Origin: Thamnaconus septentrionalis
Lineage: Eukaryota; Chordata; Actinopteri; Tetraodontiformes; Monacanthidae
Length of the DNA stretch: 64,000 nucleotides
Direction of reading: 5' to 3'
Assembly (NCBI GenBank): GCA_009823395.1
Contig: CM020514.1
Location: 162,086-226,085 of the forward strand
A program made the translations under genes and the position numbers. Shown piece after piece: positions 42,951 through 53,399 of the stretch (positions are counted from its first letter, which is position 1; the number at the start of each line of letters is the position of its first letter). The notes beneath the pieces are model-generated. The model saw only the letters and a list, made by a program, of their open reading frames with translations, was not told the origin of the DNA and did not search any database.

Positions 42951-44870
42951 CTGGCAATCAATCAATAGCTGAGGCTGCTGGTTGATGTGGGCAGCCGTGG
43001 TCGTGCTGCTACGGGCCGGGTGCGGTCTGGGGCAGGGGAGGGGCGTGGGGTGCTTGGCTGCTTTTTGCGGGTTGGTGGGGGCGGGGTTGGGTGCCCAGTG
43101 GGATGTCTGCACGCTGGGGCTGGGCCTGGTGGTTGGTGGGTGGTGCAGCTGGGGGGGGGGGGCGGCGGGGTGGGGTGGGGCGGTCCCTGGCTCTAGGCTG
43201 GGGCCCCCTTGTTGGTGGGGGCTGGTCCATCCCTGTGTCCGGGGACTGGTGCTGGATCGCACGCGGTGGGGTCGCATGCCTGGGGTGGGGCTGCTGTGAC
43301 GGCGGCTACCGCTCCTGCGTGCCCAGGTGGTGCCTTCTGCCCCCTTCGCCTTCCGTCTCTCCTGGTCGCCGCCGCTGCCCGGGGCCCTTGGGCGGTGGGG
43401 GTGGGCCCTTTGGCTCCTGGATCCCTGTGGTGTCCCCGGCCCCGATGTCGCTTAGAGGGCGCCCTGACCGGGAGTCTCCCCTGGTCACATAATAGGTGTA
43501 TATTTTTATTTTTTATTTTTTATTTATTTATTATTATTTTTTTTATTTTATTTTATTTTGCTTTCTTCCTTCTGCTTTGGGGGATTTGTGTCTTGGGTGG
43601 TCGCTGCCCGGCCTTCTGGCCGGGCGCCGTGGGGGGTTCGGTGTGGGTGGCGGCCGGGTCCCCGGTGGGCCTCCCCCCGGTGCGGTTTCCTCACCCTTGC
43701 TCTGGGGCACGGACTGCACCCTTGTTGGCGAGGAACTGGCCCCCACGCAGTCAATGACCCACTGACATTATCACTAGGGCTTTGGATGAGGGTCTCCATC
43801 GACCGACCACCGCTCCATCCGAGACCCTCTCCAATTTTAATAGCATTTTAGACACTTAGGGCCTGGGGGTTCGTGCACTGCGGCCGCTGCGCTGCTCAGC
43901 AGCAGTGTGGTTGCCCCAGGGCCTTTCCACCCCCCCATTTTAACCGCACCATAGTCCAACACACCAGCAAATGCACATATATACACACTGACACTCCTAC
44001 ACACAGTGGGGTCGGCCTGCTGGTGGGGGCGGGACCCGGCATCTTTCCCGCTCTGGATGGGCCCTGTGCAGTCCGGTGCCCCCGGGGTGCGTGACCGGCT
44101 GGGCCTATGGGGTCCTTGCCACTTGTGGCGGGGTCCCCCTTCCCCCAATCCTGGGGCCGGGCCGCTGCCCGGGTGGTCCCCCTGCGCCGCTCGGGGGCGG
44201 CCGGGCGGCGACGACCCGAGACACGGGGGTTTGACGGTGGTGGGCGGGGGTCCACAGGTTGTTTATTTTATTTAATTTTATCCTTTTATTTTATTTACTT
44301 ATTTATTTCATTATTTTTTATTTTTTTTTTTTCTACAGGGCACAGAGGGAACCAGGGGGCTCTCGCTTGGGGCCCGCTTTGCCGGGCATTGGGGCGGGGG
44401 TGCGGCTGTGGCCTCGGGGGCGGGGGCTGTCCCCTGGCGCGGGGGTTCCGGGCGGTGGGGCGGCTGGGGTGGGTGGGGTGGAGGGGCGGTTGATGCACCG
44501 CACTGGGTCCGTATGGGGGCTTCTGGGTGCCCGGGCCTGCCTTGGATACCGATCCTCCCGGTGGGTGAAGGGCTGGGTCCTGTCATGGGGATGGGTCTGG
44601 TCTCGCCGCTTTCCTGGGGGCCCCGTCCGGGGCTGGGCTCTGCTGCCTGTCCGCCCCGGTGGTGTCCTTCTTCTTGTGGTATTTGCCTCCCTGTCATCTT
44701 GCCCTGGCTCCTTGTGGGTGGGTGCCCTCCGGCCCGGGGGCCTGCTGCTCGGGCCTCTTCCTGGCCGGCTCTGCGGCAGGTGTGCCGTGTCCGGGATCTC
44801 CCCTGGCTCGTTACTGGTGTGGGCGGCACGACCTCGGAGGCCGCACTAATTGGCAGCCTACTTCCAGTGA
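42951..44870 (+). other. G-rich L1 3' UTR with G-quadruplex potential
   Basis: The sense strand is extremely G-rich, with runs such as the 13-G block near 43152 followed by GGGGTGGGGTGGGG, and many GGGG tracts to 44480. It is broken by two T-rich strips (43499-43565 and 44259-44336). Several 70-260-residue frames on both strands here are compositional artefacts. Its position between ORF2 and the poly(A) tail places it in the 3' UTR of the L1. Mammalian L1s also have G-rich, quadruplex-forming 3' UTRs. Confidence 0.7.
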
Positions 44871-44879
44871 CGTACTTAA

Positions 44880-44922
44880 ACACACCCACTCCCGCACTCA
44901 GATACACACACACCACCACATC

Positions 44923-44964
<42 letters not shown>

Positions 44965-45110
44965 TGTAAGTATGCACACACACAAGTATACACACATGCA
45001 AGTATATACACACACACACGTATACACACATATAAGTATACACACACACACAAGTACACACACATACAAGTATACACACACGCATACACACACACACACA
45101 AGAATTCACA
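44880..45110. repeat. CA-rich microsatellite cluster in the L1 3' UTR
   Basis: Starts ACACACCCACTCCCGCACTC, then repeated ACACACAC/ATACACACAC tracts (longest at about 44930-44953) interspersed with AAGTATACACACA units. Frames of Tyr-Thr-His repeats here are artefacts. Confidence 0.95.
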
Positions 45111-45159
45111 AGCGCAGGTACACTGTTGCACACTGTTGCATAGCTTATTGTCTGATTCA

Positions 45160-45420
45160 TCCATGAGTATATTATTATTACTGTTCTTATTACGATTATT
45201 ATTATCATTATTATTAATAATATTATTATTACCATTAACGTCGTTATTATTATCATCGCTATCATTTTCATTATCATTGTATGTACCTGCATGTATGTTT
45301 GTATGGGTAGATATGCATCTAGGTGCATATGACCATGTGTAAATGTACAGGTATGCGCATGTATGTGTGGGTATATATATATATATATATATATACATGT
45401 ACATATATATGTATATGTAT
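45160..45420. repeat. ATT-rich and TA-rich low-complexity block in the L1 3' UTR
   Basis: ATTATTATTACTGTTCTTAT-like sequence to about 45280, then GTATGTGTGGG and a TA run at about 45371-45396. No coding content. Confidence 0.85.
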
Positions 45421-46275
45421 TTTCTCTTTCTTTTTTTTCCTTAGATTAATCAGGTTATCATTTCAATAAGCCCACTATCTGACAATTAGCTATGCAAATG
45501 TACGATCTGTTCTGTTCTGTTTTGACACAAAAATTGTATATTGTTGCCAGTCGCCTCCTCTACTCCTTTCTCTCTATCCTCTCATCACCCCCCGCCCCCT
45601 CACACTCATTTCCCTCTCTACTTTCCTCTCACCCCCCTATCTGTCCCTCCCTCAGTCCGGTCATGGCCAGAATGTCACTAAGAATATTATAATAAAACCA
45701 CTCAAGAGGTAGCTCCTGAAACGACCCATGTGGCTCACACTCTCAAGACCTACCTCTGACAATAAAATCTGTCAGCCATCATAGACATTCAGAGACACTT
45801 CTGCTTGTCATTATGGCCAGACCGGACAAAAAAAAAAAAAGGAGGAGGACCTCAACACCTCGCCCTCTTTTGTTCTTCTCCAAGCTCCCAACCAGAGGCC
45901 ATGTGCAGCAGCAGCCAACCCAGCATTCTTTGTTAGGCCACCAACTCAGTCTTGTTATATACTTCAGTTCTTCTAGAGTCCACTTAGCCCGTAGGGGAGG
46001 GAAGCCATTTTTGTTGTGCCCTTTTCTCCTGTGTTTCAGTCAAGGAGGTTAGTTTGACTGTCATTTATTTAATTATTATTTTCTTCATCTAGGTAAGATC
46101 TCTAACAGAGCCATTTTGTTTGTTGTTTTGGCCATGCCCTCCCTGACACCAATGCTATGATGGTAATTTTCAATAAAAGCCATCCTGTGGACGAAGCACA
46201 TGGTCTAATTTGAGAGCTGGGAGAAGGGGGGGGGCATTATGTTATGTCCTAGTTCCACCTAGGCCGGGCATAACA

Positions 46276-47870
46276 ACTGGAAGTCAGAATCGTGACCGGA
46301 TGTATAATCTCGGTGATTCTGTTTGCAACTGCGATGAGCCTCCTGGTCAAGTCAGCGGAGAGGCCAAGACTGGGAGTGCCATCCAACAGGTCCCAGTCAG
46401 GGGCCAGAATGGAGGACTTGACCATCACGGTGAGGTTGGTCCCAGAGGGCAGATGGATTTTAGAGGGTCTGGTATAGCTCACCAAGGCAGCTAGAATGGA
46501 GTTCAAACCATCGAAGTCCAGAAGCCTAGTTCTGAAGCGGGGCGGCGTCCAAGACCGCTTCCATTTTAAGATTGGCAAAGACACCATTCCAACAGTCACA
46601 GAGAAGCCGGTAAAGAGCTTAGGAAAGTGGTACAGAGCCGACCTGAACGACAAAGACAGCGTTAATGAGATGCTCAACCAAGCAGAAGAGTGGCTGAAAG
46701 CCCTGGAGAGGAGGGGCCTCCCCGGCAAGTACAAGACCTGGGGCTACCAACGCGGCATCCTCCCAAGGCTTTTGTGGCCACTGCTTGTGTACGAGGTTCC
46801 TTTGACAACAGTGGAAGCTTTGGAAAGGAAAATCAACAACTTCCTCAGGACGTGGCTCTCTGTCCCCAAAAGCTTTTGCTCTATCGGCCTCTATAGCTCC
46901 GGGAGCAAGCTGCAGCTTCACATCAGTCGTGGAGGAGTTTAAGACAGCACCCGGAGAGGGATGGTGCAGAAGGAGATCCGGGCAGTGTAGGAAGAGGGCA
47001 GACAAGCCAAGGCAGTAGCAATGAAACAACAGGGCAGCTGGACCCAGTGGGACAGTGATCCCTCAGTTGGAAGGACATCTGGAATATGGAGGGGCACCAA
47101 ATAAAGTTTCTCCTTAGTTCTGTTTATGATGTACTGCCAACACCAACAAACCTCCAGAGATGGAGATTGACAGAGGATCCCTTCTGTTCACAGTGCAAGA
47201 GACCAGCAAACCTGGAACACATTCTGTCGTCCTTTCGAGTAAGCCTGGCTGAGGGGAGGTTCAGGTGGCACCATGACCAGGTGCTGGTGCAACTCGCTGA
47301 TGGACTGGAGAAGGAGAGGAAGCGGAAAGGCCCAAGACAAAGGCCCCCGCTTCATCGGCTTTCTCAGGCCTGGGGAGAAGGCAGGCAAGCAGGACAGAGT
47401 GCAGGGATCCTTGGTACAGCAAAGGACTGGGAAATGAGAGTCGATCTCAGAAGGCAACTCAAGTTTCCAGAGGAGATTGCCATCACCAGCCTCCGACCAG
47501 ACATTGTGCTCTGGTCCCAGACAACAAAGCAGGTTGCCCTAATAGAGCTGACGGTCCCCTGGTAGGAAAGGGTTGAGGAAGCACATGAGTGCAAGCTGGG
47601 GAAATATCAGTCCCTCATCTTTGAAGACCAGCAGAGGGGGTGGAGGGCCTGGAACTTACCAGTGGAGGTCGGTTGCAGGGGTTTTCCTGGTCAGTCACTC
47701 TGGAGGGCACTGGGGATGCTTGGGGTCAGGTGCAACCCGCAAGAACCTGGTGAACGACATCTCAAAGCAGGCAGAGACGGCATCCAGATGGCTGTGGCTA
47801 AAGAGGTGGCTAACCCAGGCTGGCAGAGGAGAGGGGGGAGTCAGAGCTGAATGGTGAAGACCTTGAAGGG
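46276..47870 (+). pseudogene. RLE-type LINE, 3' half: end of RT, zinc knuckle, restriction-like endonuclease
   Basis: Continues the element broken at 37746: VTGCIISVILFATAMSLL, then ARMEDLTITVRLVPEGRWIL, where the usual FMDD catalytic box reads MEDL. Next are FKPSKSRSLVLKRGGVQDRF, LGKWYRADLNDKDSVNEMLN and LPRLLWPLLVYEVPLTTVEA. The frame 47086-47565 has FCSQCKRPANLEHILSS, a CCHC-type knuckle whose last Cys is Phe, then LRPDIVLWSQTTKQVALIEL and TVPW, the PD...E core of the restriction-like endonuclease. TAG follows TVPW, and the remaining domain continues in frame (ERVEEAHECKLGKYQ, EVGCRGFPGQSLW). Degenerate. Confidence 0.82.
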
Positions 47871-47987
47871 CCGAGGGAGCCGTTCCAGGACGCTGGTTCA
47901 GCAGTCAAGCCCTGCAGAGGTGTCGTGGGCTAGTTGACGAAATATCGGTGAAACGGGGTGCCCACTTGAAAACCCGGTGAAGTCTTT

Positions 47988-48590
47988 GGGTGAATTCCAA
48001 TTCCTCCCTTAACCCTCAATCTCAACCCTCGATCTCAAAAATGCGCGCTCCCGCAAAGTGCAAGTGCTGTCCCGATTCTCAGAACGTCAAGTTGAGGGAC
48101 AAGTTTAAGGGCTGTATCGCCCTCAATATTGAAATTCTCCGACACCACAGTAGGGAGTAAGGGCTACCCAGAAGGCATTGCGTATTTCCGCCAAGACGTC
48201 TTTGAAAACAATGGCGACGAAAAGAGCGAGCTACAAATGTAAGTATTTTCTTAATTAATAAAGCTGTAAATATTACGAAACCATTTTATTGTCTTAGTTT
48301 AAGACTTTTTTTTAAAGGATTATTGATCATTGTTGCGTAACATTTATTTTTTTACTTTACAATGTTTGTCAGCCGGACCGGCGGTCCCGGCTTCACGTTA
48401 CTTGTATACCTTGTTGTGTAGCAACGGAGGACTGAATAATGTATCCTGTATATTGTGTTATTAGCTAATATTACTTAGAGAATAAACAGCGCTCTTTTCT
48501 TTCCGTTTAACTCAGGCTACAAAAAACCTGTGGATCTGTCAGTGATAACTGCGTTTGTGGCTTATGATTAAACTGACAGTGTTAACAATG
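47988..48590 (+). mobile_element. MITE family with GGGTGAATTCC ends, copy 2 (left part)
   Basis: Starts GGGTGAATTCCAATTCCTCC after TTT and matches 54141 onwards for about 450 bp. It includes the conserved ATGGCGACGAAAAGAGCGAG context that encodes MATKRASYK before a GTAAG donor, so a first exon of the parent gene is preserved. The right inverted end is absent; the copy ends near a TA microsatellite. It lies in or next to the 3' tail of the RLE LINE. Confidence 0.7.

Positions 48591-48593
<3 letters not shown>

Positions 48594-48641
<48 letters not shown>
48594..48641. repeat. (TA)n microsatellite
   Basis: About 23 TA units between the MITE copy and the piggyBac-like end. Confidence 0.97.
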
Positions 48642-48642
<1 letters not shown>

Positions 48643-48647
48643 CTAAC

Positions 48648-49440
48648 CCTTTAGGCGCCATGGTCGCAAAATTGCGACAAGCGTCATTGCTGAATTAAAC
48701 AGGCCATAGCGGCAAATATGGTGCTAAAAGTAGTTACTACTTTACACCAGGAGATGGCAGACACCTGTGGCTTCAATCTGAGCAGCGTTTGTGGGGGTGT
48801 TTATATTCAGATTTCGGAGTATAAAGAGAGAGAAAGCCCGCCTCAGTCGAGGAGACGAGGAAGTGGTTGTAGTTGGAGCGGAGAGAGAAAGACAGCGAAT
48901 TTTAACGAGAATACATCGCCGAGAGGTTTGTTCGTTGACGAAGTACTTCGTCAAGTAATGTCTGACTCAGATAACAAAGAGGAATATTCACACTCTGACA
49001 ATGATGTTCACTCGTCCCGTTAGAGCGAAGTCTGCCGGTGCGTCTTTACGCAGCGGCAGCGAGTCGATGCGCCACGACAATCACCAAGTAGCGCTTGCTT
49101 CGCCTCAGCGTGGCCGAGGTGGGAGTAATCTGCGAATGAGGATGAGGGGACGTGGTGGGGGAAACAGGAGTGCTCAAAACAGCGCTAATGGTGACGGAGG
49201 GCGCGTGAGTTAGTGATCAACGTGGTAAAAGCTATGGGAGGAAATGCCCAGCCAGTGCCGGTGGAGGCAGCAGGGATGTTCGTGGTCACCCTGTAAATTA
49301 CAGAGATGATGGCTGAGTCTGTTTGAGGTATGTGGAAAATAATCAAAAGTGGATAAAACATTTTGTTGAGCCTCGGGGTATTGTGGAGACAGGGATCGTA
49401 CATACAGACCCCTGACATCTGACATAGTACATAATACTGA
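48648..49440 (+). mobile_element. piggyBac-like remnant, left end and N-terminal frame
   Basis: CTAACCCTTTAGGCGCCATG resembles the CCCTTT-starting ends of piggyBac elements next to a mutated TTAA. GGTCGCAAAATTGCGACAAG just inside is a short palindrome common in such ends. The frame 48718-49023 ends in VDEVLRQVMSDSDNKEEYSH, an acidic Ser/Asp leader like that of piggyBac transposases. Later frames are broken (WIKHFVEPRGIVETGIVHTD near 49348). No catalytic DDD region survives. Tentative. Confidence 0.4.
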
Positions 49441-50245
49441 AGATTTTTCTCAATTACAATATGGCTTTATCTCTAATAATAATAATAAATAAACTTTTAT
49501 TTGTACAGCGCTAAATCACAACCAAAGGCGTCTCAAAGCGCTTTATACAATCAGAGAGAACCAACTGGGCCCCCGGAGCAAGCAAGATGCGACAGTGGCT
49601 GGGAAAAACTCCCCTGTGGGAAGAAACCTAGGGCAGAACCAGACTCCAGAGGGCCATCATCTGCCTATGAGTAGTTGGGGTGAAATACAAAAATAGAGGA
49701 GATACAGAGAAAGAGAGAAAGGAGTAGAGTGAGCCAGGGTGGCAGACAGGACAGAGTCAAAAACAGATACACCAACCAGGCATTCACAAAACGGATATAA
49801 ACACAAAGAATAGGAAATAATTCAAGGCTGCTGTCCGTGTGGGCTGTAAGTGTCCATGCTTTGGAAGGCAAGAGCCTATCCCGATGGACAATCTGCCGAT
49901 AGGACAAGTCCAGGTCCTAGGCGTGGTGGTGGGACAAGCGATGACACCAAGACCCCCAGGACAGCACAATCCAGCTCCTGGCACAGTGGTCATCACCTGC
50001 CGGGGACACAGAGACTGCGGCAGTATCATGCATATCGAGCATACTGTACAAAGCATAATGAGAGCTAGTTTGGACAGAGTAGATAGAGTCAAAAGAGTCA
50101 GATAGAGTCAAAAGAGTCAAAGATTGATTGGGTGAGGAGAGTGATAGAAGCTCCGCCTGCACAGAGCAACGATCCCTGTAACGGGAGCGAAAGATCTCCC
50201 TCCACGGCGTAATCCTATAGCAGCTTAACTGACAGTGGATGGAAT

Positions 50246-51937
50246 CTAACTATCAGCTTTAAGAAAAAGGAAAGTCTTAAGTCTACTCCTAAATAAACTA
50301 ACTGTGTCTGCCCCCCTCACCGGGGCTGGAAGATGATTCCAAAATAAAGGTGCCAGGAAACTGAAACACCTACCTCCTGACCTAACTCTAGACATTTTTG
50401 GGATAACTAAAAGACCTGAATCCTCAGAGCGAAGGGCTCTTGGAGGATGATAAAGTTCAATTAGTTCCCTAATATAAGAAGGAGCCTGAGAACAAAGAGC
50501 TTTGTAAGTTAAAACTAGAATCTTAAATTCAATTCTAAATTTGACAGGCAGCCAATGCAAGGAAGCTAAGATTGGAGTAATATGCTGCCTCCTTCTAGTT
50601 CCGGTTAACAATCGTGCCGCAGAGTTTTGGATTAACTGTAATGTCCTAAGGGACGAATTTGGGCATCCTGCTAGTACCGAGTTACAGTAATCTAGCCTAG
50701 ATGTAACAAAAGCATGGAGGCTTATTTTTTCAGCGTCTTTGAAGGACAAAAAACCTCGAATTTTGGCAATGTTTCTTAAGTGGAAGAAAGCTGACCTCCC
50801 CACATTCTGTATATGAGAATTAAAGGTCAGGTCCTGATCAAAAGTGACTCCAAGGTTCCTCACAGTAGAACTGGGTGTAGTACCAAATAGACCACCCTGT
50901 CCATCAAAGGCTCTGTCCCTACTCTCTCGCGAACCAAATATAATGACCTCAGTTTTATCGGTATTAAGCAACAAGAAATTCTGTGTCATCCAAGTTCTGA
51001 CATCACGAAGACAAGATTCCAATTTGGCCAACTGATGAGCCTCATTTGCCTTAAAAGACAAGTACAGCTGTGTGTCATCTGCATAGGAATGGAAACTGAT
51101 GTTATGCTTTCTGATGATGTCACCAAGAGGTGACATGTAGATGTTGAAGAGGAGTGGCCCAAGTACAGATCCTTGCGGCACACCATGACTAACCCTCCTA
51201 CGTTCCGATGAATGATTATGAACATGAACAAACTGAAAGCGGTCACACAAGTAAGATCCAAACCAGTCCAAGGCGCGATCCTTGATGCCAATAGCATTTT
51301 CTAATCTCCTAAGAAGAATGCTGTGGTCAACTGTATCAAATGCTGCACTGAGATCTAGGAGGACCAGAACAGAGAGAAGACCTCGGTCAGATGCACACAA
51401 GAGATCATTACTTACCTTAAGCAATGCAGTTTCAGTGCTATGTCCAACTCTGAAGCCTGACTGAAAAACCTCAAATAGATTGCTGTCGTTCAAGAAGTCC
51501 ACAAGCTGCCTAGCAACAACTTTTTCTAAGATCTTAGAGAGAAATGGAAGGTTCGAAATTGGCCTATAATTTGAAAGCACACTCGAGTCCAAATTGGGTT
51601 TCTTGATCAGAGGCTTTATTACAGCCACTTTGAAGGCATGAGGGACAAAACCTGTTGATAGAGAATGATTGATAATTCTAAGAATGACACAATGAAGCAA
51701 TGGGGAAACCTCCTTGAGAAGCCTGGTTGGAATTGGGTCCAAAAGACTCATGGTCGGCTTAGCAGAGGAGACAAGAGAATCAAGTTCAGAGAGTCCAACT
51801 TGCTGAAAACTCCCGAAATAAACACTGGGGTTGCCATGTTGAGAAAGATCTGCCATGTGACCAGTGGAAGACAAAGAAGACAAAGAATTCCCAATCTCAG
51901 TTCTAATATCTTCTACTTTTTGCTGGAAGAAATTCAA
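50246..51937 (-). CDS. L2 ORF2: reverse transcriptase and C-terminal domain, 563 aa open
   Basis: RT motifs in order: PIPTRLLKEVSPLLHCVIL, VIKPLIKKPNLDSSVLSNYR, ILEKVVARQLVDFL, SVLVLLDLSAAFDTVDHSIL (motif A), VSHGVPQGSVLGPLLFNIYM (motif B), SFHSYADDTQLYLSF (catalytic YADD), VRNLGVTFDQDLTFNSHI. The C-terminus (LQLIQNSAARLLTGTRR, LHWLPVKFRIEFKILVLTYK) is typical of L2/CR1 LINEs. All catalytic Asp residues are present. The stop is natural (KADS*). It is separated from the endonuclease by one frameshift near 52090. Confidence 0.9.
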   Translation of the reverse strand: MNFFQQKVEDIRTEIGNSLSSLSSTGHMADLSQHGNPSVYFGSFQQVGLSELDSLVSSAKPTMSLLDPIPTRLLKEVSPLLHCVILRIINHSLSTGFVPHAFKVAVIKPLIKKPNLDSSVLSNYRPISNLPFLSKILEKVVARQLVDFLNDSNLFEVFQSGFRVGHSTETALLKVSNDLLCASDRGLLSVLVLLDLSAAFDTVDHSILLRRLENAIGIKDRALDWFGSYLCDRFQFVHVHNHSSERRRVSHGVPQGSVLGPLLFNIYMSPLGDIIRKHNISFHSYADDTQLYLSFKANEAHQLAKLESCLRDVRTWMTQNFLLLNTDKTEVIIFGSRESRDRAFDGQGGLFGTTPSSTVRNLGVTFDQDLTFNSHIQNVGRSAFFHLRNIAKIRGFLSFKDAEKISLHAFVTSRLDYCNSVLAGCPNSSLRTLQLIQNSAARLLTGTRRRQHITPILASLHWLPVKFRIEFKILVLTYKALCSQAPSYIRELIELYHPPRALRSEDSGLLVIPKMSRVRSGGRCFSFLAPLFWNHLPAPVRGADTVSLFRSRLKTFLFLKADS

Positions 51938-53375
51938 GAAATCGTTGCTTGACAGGCCAATAGGGACGCATGGCTCAACACAATGATGGCTCCTCGTCAG
52001 CTTAGCAACTGTACTAAATAAAAACTTTGGATTGTTCTTGTTGGAGTCAATAAGAGCAGAATAGTAGGAAGTTCTACTGATACGCAGGGCCTTTTATAGG
52101 ACCTAAAGCAATCCTGCCAAGTCTTGAAGGATGAAGCTGTTTTTTGACGACGCCAAGTTCTCTCAAGCCTTCGCAAATTTTGTTTTAATTTGCGAGTAGA
52201 GGAAGTAAACCAAGGGGCTGATCGATCCTGCCTTTTCATACTTACCTTATAAGGGGCAAGATCATCCAATGTTGATTTCAGAATAGCAGAAAAACGATCT
52301 GTCAAGGAGTCAAGATCAAGATCAGTCAAGTGGGTGGGGGGAGAGGCCGGAAGCATGTCCAGAGGTACAAGAGCATCAAGCAGATCAGGAAGCCTCTCTT
52401 TAAATTCAGCAACAACAGAGTGCAAAATGTTTCTACTCATTATAGACCTTGCTTGGGGAATGTGATCAGTCACAATAAAGCCGAAAGTGATCAGAAAGTG
52501 GTCAGACAAAACGTAATTTCGGGGAAAGATTGTCAACTGCTCCACACCAAGTCCAAAAGTGAGCACAAGATCCAAAGTATGACTATGCTTATGAGTGGGT
52601 ACATTCACAACTTGAAGAAAGCCTAAGGAGTCGAGGATAGATTTGAAATGAGAACTCAGACTGTCACTCTCAATGTCAACATGGATATTCAAATCTCCAA
52701 TCACTATGATCTTATCCTTGGTCAATGCTAAAGTAGACGAAAACTCTGAAAATTCAACTAAGAAAGAAGAATGGGACCGGGGGGACAGTAGACAACAATG
52801 AATTCAACGGAATCTGCCTGTCTATCAGGTGACAGCAAAATAGACATCGCTAAACTCTCAAATGAACTATAAATAGATTGAGCCTTGAGATTGACTAACA
52901 AATTGGAATTATAAATAGCTGCAACACCACCTCCTCCACCACTATCACGAGCCTGATGAGTATTAATATGACTAGGATGAATGGCTTCATTAAGACTAAA
53001 ACATTCATCCTGACGTAACCATGTCTCTGTGAGGCCAAAAATATCAACATTATGTTCACTAATCAAATCATTAACTAAAACTGCCTTGGAATGTAGAGAC
53101 CTAATGTTAAGGAGGCCACATTTCACCATTTTGTTTGTGGGAGACCCTGGAGCCACCTCCGACCGGGCCCCCTTATTTCTACAATCTATTCGAATTAGGT
53201 TACTATAATCGATTGGAGATTTGCACAGCATAAGAGGTTTGGAGGTGCGAGGGACCGACACAACTTCTATTGGAAAAGACTGGCAGGGCTTCGAGGACTT
53301 ACTAACGGCTGGGGACGGCAGTGAGAGAAGCCCAGAGTAGCGTGTAGGACTATAACTCTGTTGCCTGGTCTCCAC
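51938..53375 (-). pseudogene. L2 ORF2: APE endonuclease and linker, two frameshifts
   Basis: MVKCGLLNIRSLHSKAVLVN, then IFGLTETWLRQDE (the Glu of the active site) in the frame ending 52758. After a shift near 52765: DKIIVIGDLNIHVD (GD.N box), HTLDLVLTFGL, NYVLSDHFLITFGF (SDH box), ending in RRLERTWRRQKTASSFKTW. A second shift near 52090 leads into the RT frame. All APE catalytic boxes can be seen, so inactivation rests on the shifts alone. Confidence 0.85.
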
Positions 53376-53399
53376 CCTGGAGCATCAGTGAGTGGAAGC

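Larger units (their letters stand above)
37928..45840 (+). mobile_element. Full-length L1-type LINE with 12-bp target duplication
   Basis: GGAGGAGGACCT at 37916-37927 and again at 45841-45852 is a perfect 12-bp target-site duplication. The element between them is 7,913 bp: a 5' UTR of about 235 bp, ORF1 (38164-38943), ORF2 (39255-42950, frameshifted), a long 3' UTR, AATAAA near 45762 and a terminal A tract of 13 bases (about 45828-45840). Both ORFs and the tail are in the canonical L1 order, so this is an uncut insertion rather than a truncated one. A second copy begins at 62445. Confidence 0.92.
37747..46275. mobile_element. LTR-like insert (about 0.6 kb) in the RLE LINE, itself split by an L1
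   Basis: Two blocks, 37747-37927 and 45853-46275, become contiguous once the L1 (37928-45840) and one copy of its target duplication are removed. The joined piece is flanked by ACT on both sides (37744-37746 and 46276-46278) and ends in TTTATGT...GGGCATAACA. It contains GATTGGCTGG (inverted CCAAT box) and CTATTTAAGG (TATA-like) in the left block and AATAAAAG at about 46170 in the right, the order expected for an LTR. A canonical 5-bp duplication and TG start are not clear, so a DNA-transposon origin is possible. Confidence 0.55.

Noticed and set aside
42936..44850. Many long frames on both strands (up to 262 aa)
   Set aside because: The region is almost pure G-rich or C-rich sequence plus CA repeats, which lacks stop codons by composition. 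It lies in the L1 3' UTR.
44876..45404. Cys/Val/Tyr-rich minus-strand frames of about 150-168 aa
   Set aside because: Translation of GT-rich repeats; no domain.
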